From: Collinsella sp. AM34-10
GTDB taxonomy: Bacteria > Actinomycetota > Coriobacteriia > Coriobacteriales > Coriobacteriaceae
Direction of reading: 5' to 3'
DNA length: 64,000 bases
NCBI RefSeq assembly: GCF_003469185.1
Contig: NZ_QSIL01000003.1
Location: forward strand, 62,001 to 126,000
The translations under genes were made by a program, and so were the position numbers. The notes under the pieces were generated by a model. The model was not told the origin of the DNA and did no database searches. It saw only the letters and a list, made by a program, of their open reading frames with translations. This document shows, piece by piece, positions 34,951 to 42,577 of this stretch (position 1 is the first letter of the stretch; each line of letters opens with the position of its first letter).

Positions 34951-35018
34951 AAGTTGCGGTGGAATAGTTCCTGGATGCCGGGGTTTTGGCGGAAATCAGG
35001 AGCTATTTCACCGCAATT
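34951..35018. repeat. Palindromic repeat, AAGTTGCGGTGAAATAG family (third copy)
   Basis: The left arm AAGTTGCGGTGGAATAGTTC and the right arm GAGCTATTTCACCGCAATT pair with a few mismatches around a GC-rich loop. It lies just downstream of the DUF1667 gene end. Confidence 0.8.
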
Positions 35019-35076
35019 GAGGAGGGGCGGGGTGGATGGCGGGGTAGGTAAAAGAGCCCCGTCCCAAATGAGCTGC

Positions 35077-35475
35077 TTAGGTTGGGTCGATGTCCATGCT
35101 GGCGATGAGGTCGATGCCCGTGTTGAGGAGGTCTTTCAGCACGACGTCGCCCATGTGGATGGGGGCGTCGACGACCAGACCGCGGATGAGGTCCATCGCC
35201 TGGGCGTGGAGTGCCAGCGGGATGGCTTCGGCCGTGCGTACGGGCAGCAGCGCCTCGTCGCCGCCGGATGCGGCCACGGTGGTGGTGAGCACGCGCATAG
35301 GGCAGGTGAGCTCCTGATGCGCGAACGTATCGCCGCGCGGGCAGCTGTTGCCGGTCACGGAGCGCACCTCTACCACGGCGCCGTCTGCGTCACGCTCTAC
35401 CTCTACGGTCAGGAGGCACTCGGATGGGCAGGTGGTGCAGTTGAACTGCAGCGTTTCGATCGCGTTTATGCTCAT
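35077..35475 (-). CDS. DUF1667 protein of a GlpA-like oxidoreductase operon
   Basis: This 132-residue protein begins MSINAIETLQFNCTTCPSEC and has further cysteines in TGNSCPRG near residue 45 and TCPMRV near residue 57. These fit the four-Cys layout of DUF1667, a family found beside glycerol-3-phosphate dehydrogenase-like flavoproteins. The cysteines may bind a metal or Fe-S centre. ATG 35475 has GGAGG upstream inside the end of the previous gene, and the gap is only 4 bp. It is the last gene of a three-gene minus-strand operon. Its biochemical role is unknown. Confidence 0.87.
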   Translation of the reverse strand: MSINAIETLQFNCTTCPSECLLTVEVERDADGAVVEVRSVTGNSCPRGDTFAHQELTCPMRVLTTTVAASGGDEALLPVRTAEAIPLALHAQAMDLIRGLVVDAPIHMGDVVLKDLLNTGIDLIASMDIDPT

Positions 35476-35479
35476 GGCC

Positions 35480-36856
35480 TTACGCCTCCTCAACGGGATC
35501 GACGGAAAGAACAATTTCGCTGGCACCTAGGTCGAGTGCGCGCTGAATCACCTTTGCCGGCAGCGGGAAGCTTTCCATAACGCTCGGTTTGAACGGGCGG
35601 ACCTTGCCTGCAAACAGTTCCTCGCCGCCTGCCAGAATGCGCACGCGGGCGGCATCGACCGGCCGGCGTACGCGGAAGTTGAGTTTGGTGAGCGCCACAG
35701 CCGTAATGCGTCCCGGCAGCGCGTAGCCCGCGATACCGGCGGGGGAGACTGTGAGTTGGCAGCCCGGGTCTATAGCGTCCGCGTCTGCCCCAGCCCCACA
35801 ACCCAGCGCGTACGCCGCCGCAGCCGTACCAGCACGTTCAGACTCGGTCGTCACGTTGTCGGCCAGGTCGTGCACGTGCAGTACGTTGCCGCAGGCAAAG
35901 ATGCCTAGCACGCTTGTTTGCAGGCTCTGGTCCACCACGGCGCCGCGCGTGCGTGGGTCAAGTTCAACGCCCGCGGCAACCGAAAGCTCGTTCTCGGGAA
36001 TCAGGCCAACCGAAAGCAGTAACGTGTCGCACGGAACAACGCGCTCCGTCCCGGCAATGGGTGCCAGGTGCTCGTCGACCTTGCTCACTTCGACGGCCTC
36101 AACGCGGTCGTGCCCAATCACACGTGTGACGGTGGTGGACAGGTGCAGCGGAATGCCAAAGTCGTCCAGGCAGTTCTTGACGTTGCGGCGCAGGCCGTTG
36201 GCGTACGGCATGAGCTCGTACACGCCCTCGACCGAAATCCCCTCGAGCGTGCAGCGGCGCGCCATGATCAGCCCAATGTCGCCCGAGCCCAAAATGACGG
36301 CGCGCGAGCCGGGTTTGAGGTTCTCGATATTGATGTATCGCTGCGCCAGGCCGGCCGTAAACACGCCGGCGGGTCGGCTGCCGGGAATCTTGATCTCGCT
36401 GCGTGTGCGCTCGCGGCATCCCATGGCAAGGACGACGGCGCGCCCGGTGAGCTGCAACATGCTGGCGGGGCTCATGAGCGTGACGGTGTGAAGTGCGGCG
36501 TCTTCCGTGGACTCGCCCGAATCAATCCCAAGCACCATGCTGTCCAAGAACAGCGCAATGTCGGTTGCGCGAACCTGGTCGATAAAGCGCTGCGCATACT
36601 CGGGGCCGGTGAGCTCCTGCTTAAAGTGCGAAAGGCCAAAACCGGGATGGATGCACTGGCGCAGAATGCCGCCCAGATGCTGCTCACGTTCCACGATGGC
36701 CACGCGCGCCCCGCCCTTATGCGCGGCAAGCGCGGCTGCCATGCCGGCAGGTCCGCCGCCGATAACGACCACGTCGAACGCCTGCGTGGGTACGGCATCG
36801 CCCGCAGCTGCAACCGCGGTATCTCGCCCAGCAACCATATTCAGAGTCGTCGCCAT
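35480..36856 (-). CDS. NAD(P)/FAD-dependent oxidoreductase (second gene of GlpA-like operon)
   Basis: This 458-residue flavoprotein has a dinucleotide-binding start VVVIGGGPAGMAAALAAHKGG near residues 29-48. The active region is GGILRQCIHPGFG near residue 62, and a second nucleotide-binding motif AVILGSGDIGLIMARR lies near residue 195. IFACGNVLHVHD near residue 313 is the late FAD loop. This protein type accompanies a GlpA-like dehydrogenase and a DUF1667 protein in anaerobic Firmicutes and Actinobacteria, probably passing electrons to a pyridine nucleotide or quinone. The spacing to the upstream gene is 1 bp. The exact substrate is not clear. Confidence 0.85.
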   Translation of the reverse strand: MATTLNMVAGRDTAVAAAGDAVPTQAFDVVVIGGGPAGMAAALAAHKGGARVAIVEREQHLGGILRQCIHPGFGLSHFKQELTGPEYAQRFIDQVRATDIALFLDSMVLGIDSGESTEDAALHTVTLMSPASMLQLTGRAVVLAMGCRERTRSEIKIPGSRPAGVFTAGLAQRYINIENLKPGSRAVILGSGDIGLIMARRCTLEGISVEGVYELMPYANGLRRNVKNCLDDFGIPLHLSTTVTRVIGHDRVEAVEVSKVDEHLAPIAGTERVVPCDTLLLSVGLIPENELSVAAGVELDPRTRGAVVDQSLQTSVLGIFACGNVLHVHDLADNVTTESERAGTAAAAYALGCGAGADADAIDPGCQLTVSPAGIAGYALPGRITAVALTKLNFRVRRPVDAARVRILAGGEELFAGKVRPFKPSVMESFPLPAKVIQRALDLGASEIVLSVDPVEEA

Positions 36857-36857
36857 C

Positions 36858-38312
36858 CTAGCGCACCCCCTTTAGCGGTCCCTCGACCAACCAGGATCCG
36901 GCATCCTCCAACAACACCTCGCTGGGGTCGCAGCCCAGTTCGCGCGCCAGGATCGCTACCACGCGGCTCTGGCAAAAGCCGCTCTGGCACCGACCCATGC
37001 CGGCACGACAGCGGCGCTTGATACCCTCGACCGAAACCGCGCCCGGGCGGCGTCGGATTGCGGCCACGATCTCGGCCTCGGGCACCGTCTCGCAGCGGCA
37101 GACGATTTGTCCCCACGCGGGATCGGACTTGATCAGCTCTTCCTTGCGTGTAAGCGGCGCACGGTCAAAGTCGTCCGGTGCGTGGCGAATCGGGTCCCAA
37201 TCGTCCCGTTCGCGTAGGGCCGCGCCGGCATCGCGCAGCACCTGCTCCATGCGCTCGGCAATGGCCGGCGCGCTCGCCACGCCCGGCGACTGAATGCCCG
37301 CCGCCTGGAACAACCCCGGCACCACGGCCGACTGCCCAATAAAGAAGTCGTTCGTCCCCTGAATGACCGGACGCCCGCCAGCAAACGCGCGCACCACGCG
37401 GCGCGTGTCCAGATCGGGCACCAGCTTGCGCGCACCGGTCAGGAGCGCGTTGACATCGGTCGCGTAGGTCTGCGTGTCGCCGGGCTCGCGCACGGCGACC
37501 GTCGCGGTAATCACGGTGTTGCCATGAACGGTCCCCGTCACGATGACGCCCTTGGACACCGTCGTGGGAACAGGGTAGAGCGGCATGAGCGTACGCGACT
37601 CCTTGTCCAGCACCACAATATTGCCCTGGCGCCAGACCATCTGGAACTCCTCGGCGCCCGCCATATGCGAGATGTCTGCGGCACCGTTGCCCGCGGCGTT
37701 AATCAGGTAGTGGCAATGCACGTCGCCGGCGGGCGTTGCCAGCGTAAAGCGCGCGGCTCCGTCATCCGAGTCGGCAACCTCAATGGCCTCCACCGGCGCG
37801 GAGCGCATAAACGTCACGCCGTTGGCAACGGCGTTCTCCAACGCGGCGATGGCCACTTCAAACGGGTCGACGTAACCGGTCGAAGGGCACCACAGCGCGC
37901 TCGTTGCCTCGGCGCTCGCTCGCGGTTCCAGCTCGTGGATGTGCTCGGGGCCGATAATCGACAGCGCGGGCACGCCGTTGGCCAGGCCATTCTGGCGCAG
38001 CTTCTCCAGGTGCGCGCGGTCTTCGTCGTTGAAACCCAGCACCATCGACCCGGTGCGGCGGAACAAAAAGCCTAGCTCCTGGGCCCACGTGCCATATAGC
38101 TCGCAACCACGGGCGTTGACCTGCGCCTTGACCGTGCCCGGAGTTGGATCGTAGCCGGCGTGCACCAGGCCGCCGTTGGCCTTCGAGGCGCCCAGCGCGA
38201 TATCGTTGGCCGCTTCGACCACACAAATGGACATGTCAAAACGCGCAAGCTGCCGCGCGATGGCGCATCCCGTGATGCCCGCGCCCACAATTGCGATATC
38301 AAACGTTTCCAT
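36858..38312 (-). CDS. GlpA-like FAD-dependent dehydrogenase with C-terminal BFD-type domain
   Basis: This 484-residue protein starts with the FAD fold IAIVGAGITGCAIARQLARF (residues 6-25) and ASKANGGLVHAGY, typical of the DAO superfamily (anaerobic glycerol-3-phosphate dehydrogenase, L-2-hydroxyglutarate oxidase). A C-terminal BFD-like 2Fe-2S domain has CRCETVPEAE near residue 398 and CRAGMGRCQSGFC near residue 433. That matches GlpA architecture. ATG 38312 follows GGGAGG at 7 nt. It leads the operon with the FAD oxidoreductase and DUF1667 genes. Glycerol-3-phosphate is the likely substrate, but 2-hydroxyacids cannot be ruled out. Confidence 0.87.
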   Translation of the reverse strand: METFDIAIVGAGITGCAIARQLARFDMSICVVEAANDIALGASKANGGLVHAGYDPTPGTVKAQVNARGCELYGTWAQELGFLFRRTGSMVLGFNDEDRAHLEKLRQNGLANGVPALSIIGPEHIHELEPRASAEATSALWCPSTGYVDPFEVAIAALENAVANGVTFMRSAPVEAIEVADSDDGAARFTLATPAGDVHCHYLINAAGNGAADISHMAGAEEFQMVWRQGNIVVLDKESRTLMPLYPVPTTVSKGVIVTGTVHGNTVITATVAVREPGDTQTYATDVNALLTGARKLVPDLDTRRVVRAFAGGRPVIQGTNDFFIGQSAVVPGLFQAAGIQSPGVASAPAIAERMEQVLRDAGAALRERDDWDPIRHAPDDFDRAPLTRKEELIKSDPAWGQIVCRCETVPEAEIVAAIRRRPGAVSVEGIKRRCRAGMGRCQSGFCQSRVVAILARELGCDPSEVLLEDAGSWLVEGPLKGVR

Positions 38313-38332
38313 CACAGTGCCTCCCAGACAAG

Positions 38333-38347
38333 TTGACAGGCTGTCAA
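38333..38347 (-). promoter_or_regulatory. Candidate operator/-35 palindrome upstream of the GlpA-like operon
   Basis: A perfect 7-bp palindrome TTGACAG-G-CTGTCAA begins 21 bp before the operon's first ATG. It contains a -35-like TTGACA on both strands and is a plausible regulator-binding site. Confidence 0.4.
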
Positions 38348-38504
38348 TAGGACTATCCTACGGTCTGCACACCCCCAGTGCAGCGGCAATGCGGCGAACA
38401 GCCCCGCAACACCCGCCAACGGCAGGCGAGGGCCGGCCCAGCACGGATGCCGGCCACGTTAGACCGTGAGATCCTTCCACCCAAACTCGCGGTCTGCGCC
38501 GCCA

Positions 38505-39087
38505 TCTGATACAGATTGAGATGTTAGCCCGTCGGGTTATTCGTATGTCTCGATCTGTAATAGCTGGCAGGTTTTTTTGGGTCCTTTCTGTTACAGGTTG
38601 AGACAAACTTTCCGACGGATTCTGGTTGTCTCGATCTGTAACAGTTAGAACTGTTTTTGGGTTTTAGATGTTTCAAATTGAGATTTAAGCCGGGGAGAGA
38701 ATAGTTTGTCTAAATCTGTAACATCTGAGACTGTTTTTGCCGAGTTGTTGTTACAGATTGAGATTTAAGTCGGGTAGAGAATGGTTTGTCTGAATCTGTA
38801 ACATCTGGGACTGTTTTTGCCGAGTAACTGTTACGGATTGAGACATTCGGCCTGGACGTTTTCTTTTGTCTCAATCTGTAACAGTTAGCTGAGGATTTGG
38901 GTTCTAGATGTTACAGATCAAGACAAACCTTCCGACGGATTTTGAATGTCTCGATCTGTAACAGTAAGAGGGGTTTTGGGACCCAAGATGTTACAGATCG
39001 AGATTGAAGTCGGGGAGGGACCCCCTGTGTCTCGACCTGTAACATCTAGACCCGGATTTCGCCTCTACCTGTTACAGATTGAGATGT
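38505..39087. repeat. Tandem array of alternating inverted repeats, 80-bp period
   Basis: About 15 copies of a 17-19-bp motif, TGTTACAGATTGAGAC or its complement, alternate in orientation about every 40 bp. Forward copies start near 38508, 38588, 38668, 38748, 38828, 38908, 38988 and 39069, a spacing of 80 bp. Reverse copies lie midway, near 38548, 38628, 38708, 38788, 38868, 38948 and 39029. Spacers alternate between about 18 and 25 nt and are partly shared (CTTCCGACGGATT occurs twice, ACTGTTTTTGCCGAGT twice). They are therefore not unique CRISPR-type spacers, and no cas genes are near. Any neighbouring pair can form a 15-16-bp stem. No open reading frame of note lies in the array. It most resembles a BIME-like REP array. 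Confidence 0.92.
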
Positions 39088-39185
39088 TTGTGTCCGCACC
39101 GGCCCCGCTTGCAACCGTAGCCCCATATAAACAAACCCCGTGGTAAACTTGACCAGACTGTAAATATTCCGAAAGGTACACCTCA

Positions 39186-39617
39186 ATGTCCAAGTACATC
39201 TCCGAGCTCATGTCGCCGCAGCTTATGGGCGTCATCTATGCCTTTGTTGGCTTTATCATCGCCCTGTACGTGCTGTCGGTCGTCTATGTGTTCATTGACG
39301 CTCGCCGCCGCGGCGCCAGCGCCTACGTGGCATGGGGCATCATCGCCCTCATCCCGTTTGTGGGTCTCATCGCCTACCTGGTCCTGCGCCCGCACTCCTA
39401 CGCGGCCGACCGCGAGGAGCAGGAGCTGGACATGGCCCTGCGCGAGCGCCAGCTTGCCCAGTACGGCACTTGCCCGCAGTGCGGCGCCCCCATCGAAAAG
39501 GACTTTGTCGTCTGCCCCGTGTGCGACACCCAGGTTCGCAACGTGTGCCCCAGCTGCCATCGCCCGCTCGATGCGCACTGGAAGGTCTGCCCCTACTGCC
39601 GAACTCGCATCCAGTAA
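39186..39617 (+). CDS. Membrane protein with C-terminal double zinc ribbon
   Basis: This 143-residue protein has two hydrophobic helices (about residues 12-37 and 48-67) followed by a charged linker and two zinc-ribbon knuckle pairs: CPQCGAP and CPVCDTQ near residues 95-115, then CPSCHRP and CPYCRTR near residues 121-142. The second helix is preceded by DARRRGASAYVAWG, resembling PLDc_N-like membrane domains. It is probably a small membrane-anchored zinc protein of unknown role. ATG 39186 follows GAAAGG. It lies alone between the repeat array and thrS. Confidence 0.82.
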   Translation: MSKYISELMSPQLMGVIYAFVGFIIALYVLSVVYVFIDARRRGASAYVAWGIIALIPFVGLIAYLVLRPHSYAADREEQELDMALRERQLAQYGTCPQCGAPIEKDFVVCPVCDTQVRNVCPSCHRPLDAHWKVCPYCRTRIQ

Positions 39618-39698
39618 CGCATCCATCGTCGGGCCGGCCGCAAGCCACGCGCGCCCCGCAGGCACCCACCCCCACACGATGAAGCATGCGTAGAAAAT

Positions 39699-39729
39699 CG
39701 CCCGCCGTGCCATTAAGGTGCGGCGGGCG
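39699..39729 (+). terminator. Hairpin after the zinc-ribbon gene
   Basis: A perfect 9-bp stem CGCCCGCCG (39699-39707) and CGGCGGGCG (39721-39729). The following CTTGTAT is a weak T-tract. Probable terminator. Confidence 0.6.
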
Positions 39730-39828
39730 CTTGTATACCAAGGCAACCTGCCTATAATGATGCAAGTCAAAAACGCCGAGCGCATCGCACGCACTTGCAT
39801 CAGGCATCCGAGAGGAGAAAACATACCC

Positions 39829-41592
39829 ATGAAGGCACTCTACAATGACGGTTCGGTGGCCGAGCTTCCGCAGGACGAGGTCACGCACGTCATCCGCCAC
39901 TCCGCCGCGCACATCATGGCGCAGGCCATCAAGCGTCTCTATCCCGAGGCCGACTTTGCCTACGGCCCCGCGACCGACAACGGTTTTTACTACGACGTCG
40001 ACCTGCCCGAGGGCGTCAAGATCAGCGAGGACGACTTCCCCGCGATTGAGGCCGAGATGAAGAAGATCGTCAAGGAGAACATCAAGTTCACCGTGTACGA
40101 GAAGCCCCGCGCCGAGGCCATCGCCCTTATGGAGGAGCGCGGCGAGAAGTACAAGGTCGAGCACATCGGCGACCTGGACGACGACGCCCGCATCACCTTC
40201 TACCAGCAGGGCGACTACATCGACATGTGCGTCGGCCCCCACATCTGCTACACCAAGGCGCTGAAGGCCTTTAAGCTCACCGGCGTCTCGGGCGCCTACT
40301 GGAAGGGCGACAAGGACAACAAGATGCTCACCCGCATCAACGGCGTCGCCTTTGCCACCAAGGAAGAGCTCGACGAGCACATGCACATGCTGGAGGAGGC
40401 CAAGAAGCGCGATCACCGCAAGATCGGCCGCGAGATGGACCTCTTTATGATGCGCGACGAGGCTCCCGGCTTCCCGTTCTTCCTGCCCAACGGCATGATC
40501 CTTAAGAACACGCTGCTGGACTACTGGCGCGAGATCCACCACAAGGCCGGCTACGTGGAGATCTCCACCCCGCTCATCATGAACAAGCAGCTGTGGAAGA
40601 CCTCGGGCCACTGGGACCACTACAAGGACAACATGTACTCCACCGTCATTGACGACGAAGAGTACTGCATTAAGCCCATGAACTGCCCGGGCGGCGTGCT
40701 GGTGTACGCCTCCAAGCCGCACTCCTATCGCGAGCTGCCCATCCGCGCCGGCGAGATTGGCCTGGTGCACCGCCACGAGCTGCGCGGCGCCCTGCACGGC
40801 CTGTTCCGCGTGCGCTGCTTTAACCAGGACGACGCCCACCTGTTTGTGCGTCCCGACCAGCTGACCGACGAGATCGTGGGCGTGGTCAACCTTATCGACT
40901 CCGTGTACCAGAAGTTTGGCTTTAAGTACCACGTTGAGCTTTCCACCCGCCCCGATGACTCCATGGGTTCGGACGAAGACTGGGCGCGCGCCGAGGAGGG
41001 ACTGCGCACCGCTCTGGAGAAGCTGGGCATGGACTACGAGGTCAACGAGGGCGACGGCGCCTTCTATGGCCCCAAGATCGACTTCCACCTGGAGGACTCG
41101 CTCGGCCGCACCTGGCAGTGCGGCACCGTCCAGCTCGACTTCCAGATGCCGCTCAACTTTGACCTGGAGTACGTGGACGCCGACGGCACCAAGAAGCGCC
41201 CCATCATGCTGCACCGCGTGTGCTTTGGCTCCATCGAGCGCTTTATCGGTATTTTGATTGAGCACTTTGCGGGCAAGTTCCCCACCTGGCTGGCTCCCGT
41301 GCAGGTCAAGGCGCTTCCGGTTTCCGAGAAGAGTCGCGACTACGCCCACGAGGTGTGCGCCAAGCTGGAGGAGGCCGGCATTCGCGTGGTCTGCGACGAC
41401 CGCGACGAGAAGATCGGCTACAAGATCCGCGAGGCCCGCAGCATCGACCGCGTGCCCTATATGCTCATCCTGGGCGAGAAGGAGGTCGAGGCCGGCAACA
41501 TCTCCGTCCGCGACCGTTCCAACGAGACCGTTCAGATGAGCGTTGACGAGTTTGTGGCCAAGGTGCTCGAGGAGATCAAGACTCGCGCCTAG
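39829..41592 (+). CDS. thrS: Threonyl-tRNA synthetase lacking the N-terminal TGS domain
   Basis: This 587-residue class II synthetase charges tRNA-Thr. After about 20 residues it enters the editing domain (HSAAHIMAQAIKRLYPEA, then YGPATDNGFYYD). Catalytic motifs follow: motif 2 region HRHELRGALHGLFRVR, the zinc-site residue in MNCPGG, and motif 3 SIERFIGILIEHF. The C-terminal anticodon domain shows VCDDRDEKIGYKIREA. Standard ThrRS is about 640 residues with a 60-residue TGS domain in front; that domain is absent and the sequence upstream of ATG 39829 does not encode it. AGAGGAG lies upstream. Two terminators follow. Confidence 0.95.
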   Translation: MKALYNDGSVAELPQDEVTHVIRHSAAHIMAQAIKRLYPEADFAYGPATDNGFYYDVDLPEGVKISEDDFPAIEAEMKKIVKENIKFTVYEKPRAEAIALMEERGEKYKVEHIGDLDDDARITFYQQGDYIDMCVGPHICYTKALKAFKLTGVSGAYWKGDKDNKMLTRINGVAFATKEELDEHMHMLEEAKKRDHRKIGREMDLFMMRDEAPGFPFFLPNGMILKNTLLDYWREIHHKAGYVEISTPLIMNKQLWKTSGHWDHYKDNMYSTVIDDEEYCIKPMNCPGGVLVYASKPHSYRELPIRAGEIGLVHRHELRGALHGLFRVRCFNQDDAHLFVRPDQLTDEIVGVVNLIDSVYQKFGFKYHVELSTRPDDSMGSDEDWARAEEGLRTALEKLGMDYEVNEGDGAFYGPKIDFHLEDSLGRTWQCGTVQLDFQMPLNFDLEYVDADGTKKRPIMLHRVCFGSIERFIGILIEHFAGKFPTWLAPVQVKALPVSEKSRDYAHEVCAKLEEAGIRVVCDDRDEKIGYKIREARSIDRVPYMLILGEKEVEAGNISVRDRSNETVQMSVDEFVAKVLEEIKTRA

Positions 41593-41614
41593 CACAAACA
41601 ATACAAGAATTTAC

Positions 41615-41649
41615 AAAGGCGATCGTCCTCGCGGGCGGTCGCCTTTTTT
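41615..41649 (+). terminator. First terminator after thrS
   Basis: The stem arms AAAGGCGATCG and CGGTCGCCTTT (one G-T pair) end in six T residues, 22 nt after the thrS stop. Confidence 0.9.
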
Positions 41650-41663
41650 GTTGTCTATAGAAG

Positions 41664-41691
41664 AAAAGCCGCTGGTTAGAGCGGCTTTTTT
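41664..41691 (+). terminator. Second terminator after thrS
   Basis: The stem AAAAGCCGCT (41664-41673) and AGCGGCTTTT, with a GGTTAG loop and a T-run to 41691. The tandem terminators isolate thrS from the polysaccharide locus. Confidence 0.9.
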
Positions 41692-41698
41692 GTTGTGC

Positions 41699-41830
41699 AA
41701 AAAGGTACAGGTTTTTGTAGAGGCGTATGGAGATGCACCCATTCGCGGCGCATTTTGTGCAATCTGGGAAAACGCGAGCAGTTTGCTCGTATAATGAACC
41801 CCGTCGAAAGATACAAAAACCTGTACTTTT
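41699..41830 (+). promoter_or_regulatory. Inverted-repeat-flanked promoter segment (candidate invertible promoter)
   Basis: GTACAGGTTTTTGTA (41705-41719) and TACAAAAACCTGTAC (41812-41826) are perfect 15-bp inverted repeats, extended by AAAA/TTTT outside one bulged base. The 92-bp segment between holds CGAGCA-GTT-TGCTCG and a TATAAT box (41790-41795) reading towards the polysaccharide operon. A promoter between inverted repeats ahead of a capsule operon is the classic layout of a phase-variable invertible promoter. No recombinase gene is in the window. Confidence 0.5.
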
Positions 41831-41864
41831 GCGACTGCGCCTAGCTGCGAGCGAGAAGCCTGTT

Positions 41865-41907
41865 CTTAACGCCCCTGCATCCGCGTGCGTCGCGGATGCA
41901 AGTTAAG
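41865..41907 (+). promoter_or_regulatory. Leader hairpin before the NusG-like gene
   Basis: An inner perfect 10-bp stem TGCATCCGCG-TGCGT-CGCGGATGCA (41876-41900) is extended by outer arms CTTAAC and GTTAAG (41865-41870 and 41902-41907). It would form at the 5' end of the operon transcript and ends 12 nt before the ATG. It could be an RNA target for the antiterminator encoded next, which is inference. Confidence 0.55.
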
Positions 41908-41918
41908 GGGGGCGAGAG

Positions 41919-42509
41919 ATGGAACAGACAATGCGGCGCCAAGAGCAGCTGCCCGGTGCCTTTAGTGGCGCCACTACCAACAGCCAGCATGGCCGCGTCC
42001 GCTGGTATCTGGTTCACACCCCCAACGGTAAAGAGCGCGAGACCTGCGAAAAGGTCCGCCGCATTATCCCGCACGAGCTGATGCAGGACGCTTTTGTTAT
42101 GCAAAAGGAGTTCTGGTTTAAGCGGGACGGCGCCTGGTCGCTCCAAACCAAACCAATGTACAAGGAATACTTCTTCGTCGCCACTCGCGATGCCGCCCTG
42201 CTCGATAGGGCTTTGGCCCAGTTGAGCTTTGGCTGCCGCATTGCCGGCAGCAGAGAGCGGGCCTATGCGCCCATGCCGGACGATGCGCAGGACTGGTATC
42301 GCAGCGTGCTCGACGACGACGGCGTGGTGCGCAACAGCGTAGCCCGCATAGAAGACGGCGTGCTGCATATAGAGCAAGGGCCCTTGGTGGGGCAAGAGGC
42401 CCGTGTAAAGAAGATCGACCGTCATAAGCGCTGGTGCCTGGTAGACGTGGGCGAAGGCGACTCTGCTTTTAGGGAGCTGCTTCCGTTGGACGTACCCAGT
42501 AAGACGTAA
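41919..42509 (+). CDS. NusG-family antiterminator (RfaH/LoaP-like) of the polysaccharide locus
   Basis: This 196-residue protein has a NusG N-terminal domain (RWYLVHTPNGKERETCEKVR near residues 28-47, then YKEYFFVATRD) and a C-terminal KOW-like domain (GPLVGQEARVKKIDRHKRWC near residues 147-166). Specialised NusG paralogues of this type sit at the head of long polysaccharide or antibiotic operons and let RNA polymerase read through terminators; LoaP is the branch known from Firmicutes and Actinobacteria. ATG 41919 follows GGGGGGCGAGAG. The first 25 residues are a variable tail. It probably acts on the operon that follows. Confidence 0.85.
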   Translation: MEQTMRRQEQLPGAFSGATTNSQHGRVRWYLVHTPNGKERETCEKVRRIIPHELMQDAFVMQKEFWFKRDGAWSLQTKPMYKEYFFVATRDAALLDRALAQLSFGCRIAGSRERAYAPMPDDAQDWYRSVLDDDGVVRNSVARIEDGVLHIEQGPLVGQEARVKKIDRHKRWCLVDVGEGDSAFRELLPLDVPSKT

Positions 42510-42560
42510 GGGGACGTCGCACTGGCAATTCATTCGCATTTGAATTCATCGATTGGGGGA

Positions 42561-42576
42561 TCCCTGGGGACAGGGA
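42561..42576 (+). promoter_or_regulatory. Hairpin at the start of the sugar-transferase gene
   Basis: TCCCTG-GGGA-CAGGGA forms a 6-bp stem with a tetraloop one base before GTG 42578, covering the purine-rich ribosome site. It may affect translation or be read by the NusG-like factor. Confidence 0.35.
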
Positions 42577-42577
42577 C

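Noticed and set aside
38505-39087. CRISPR array
   Set aside because: Repeats alternate in orientation, spacers are 18 or 25 nt and partly identical, and no cas gene lies in the window.
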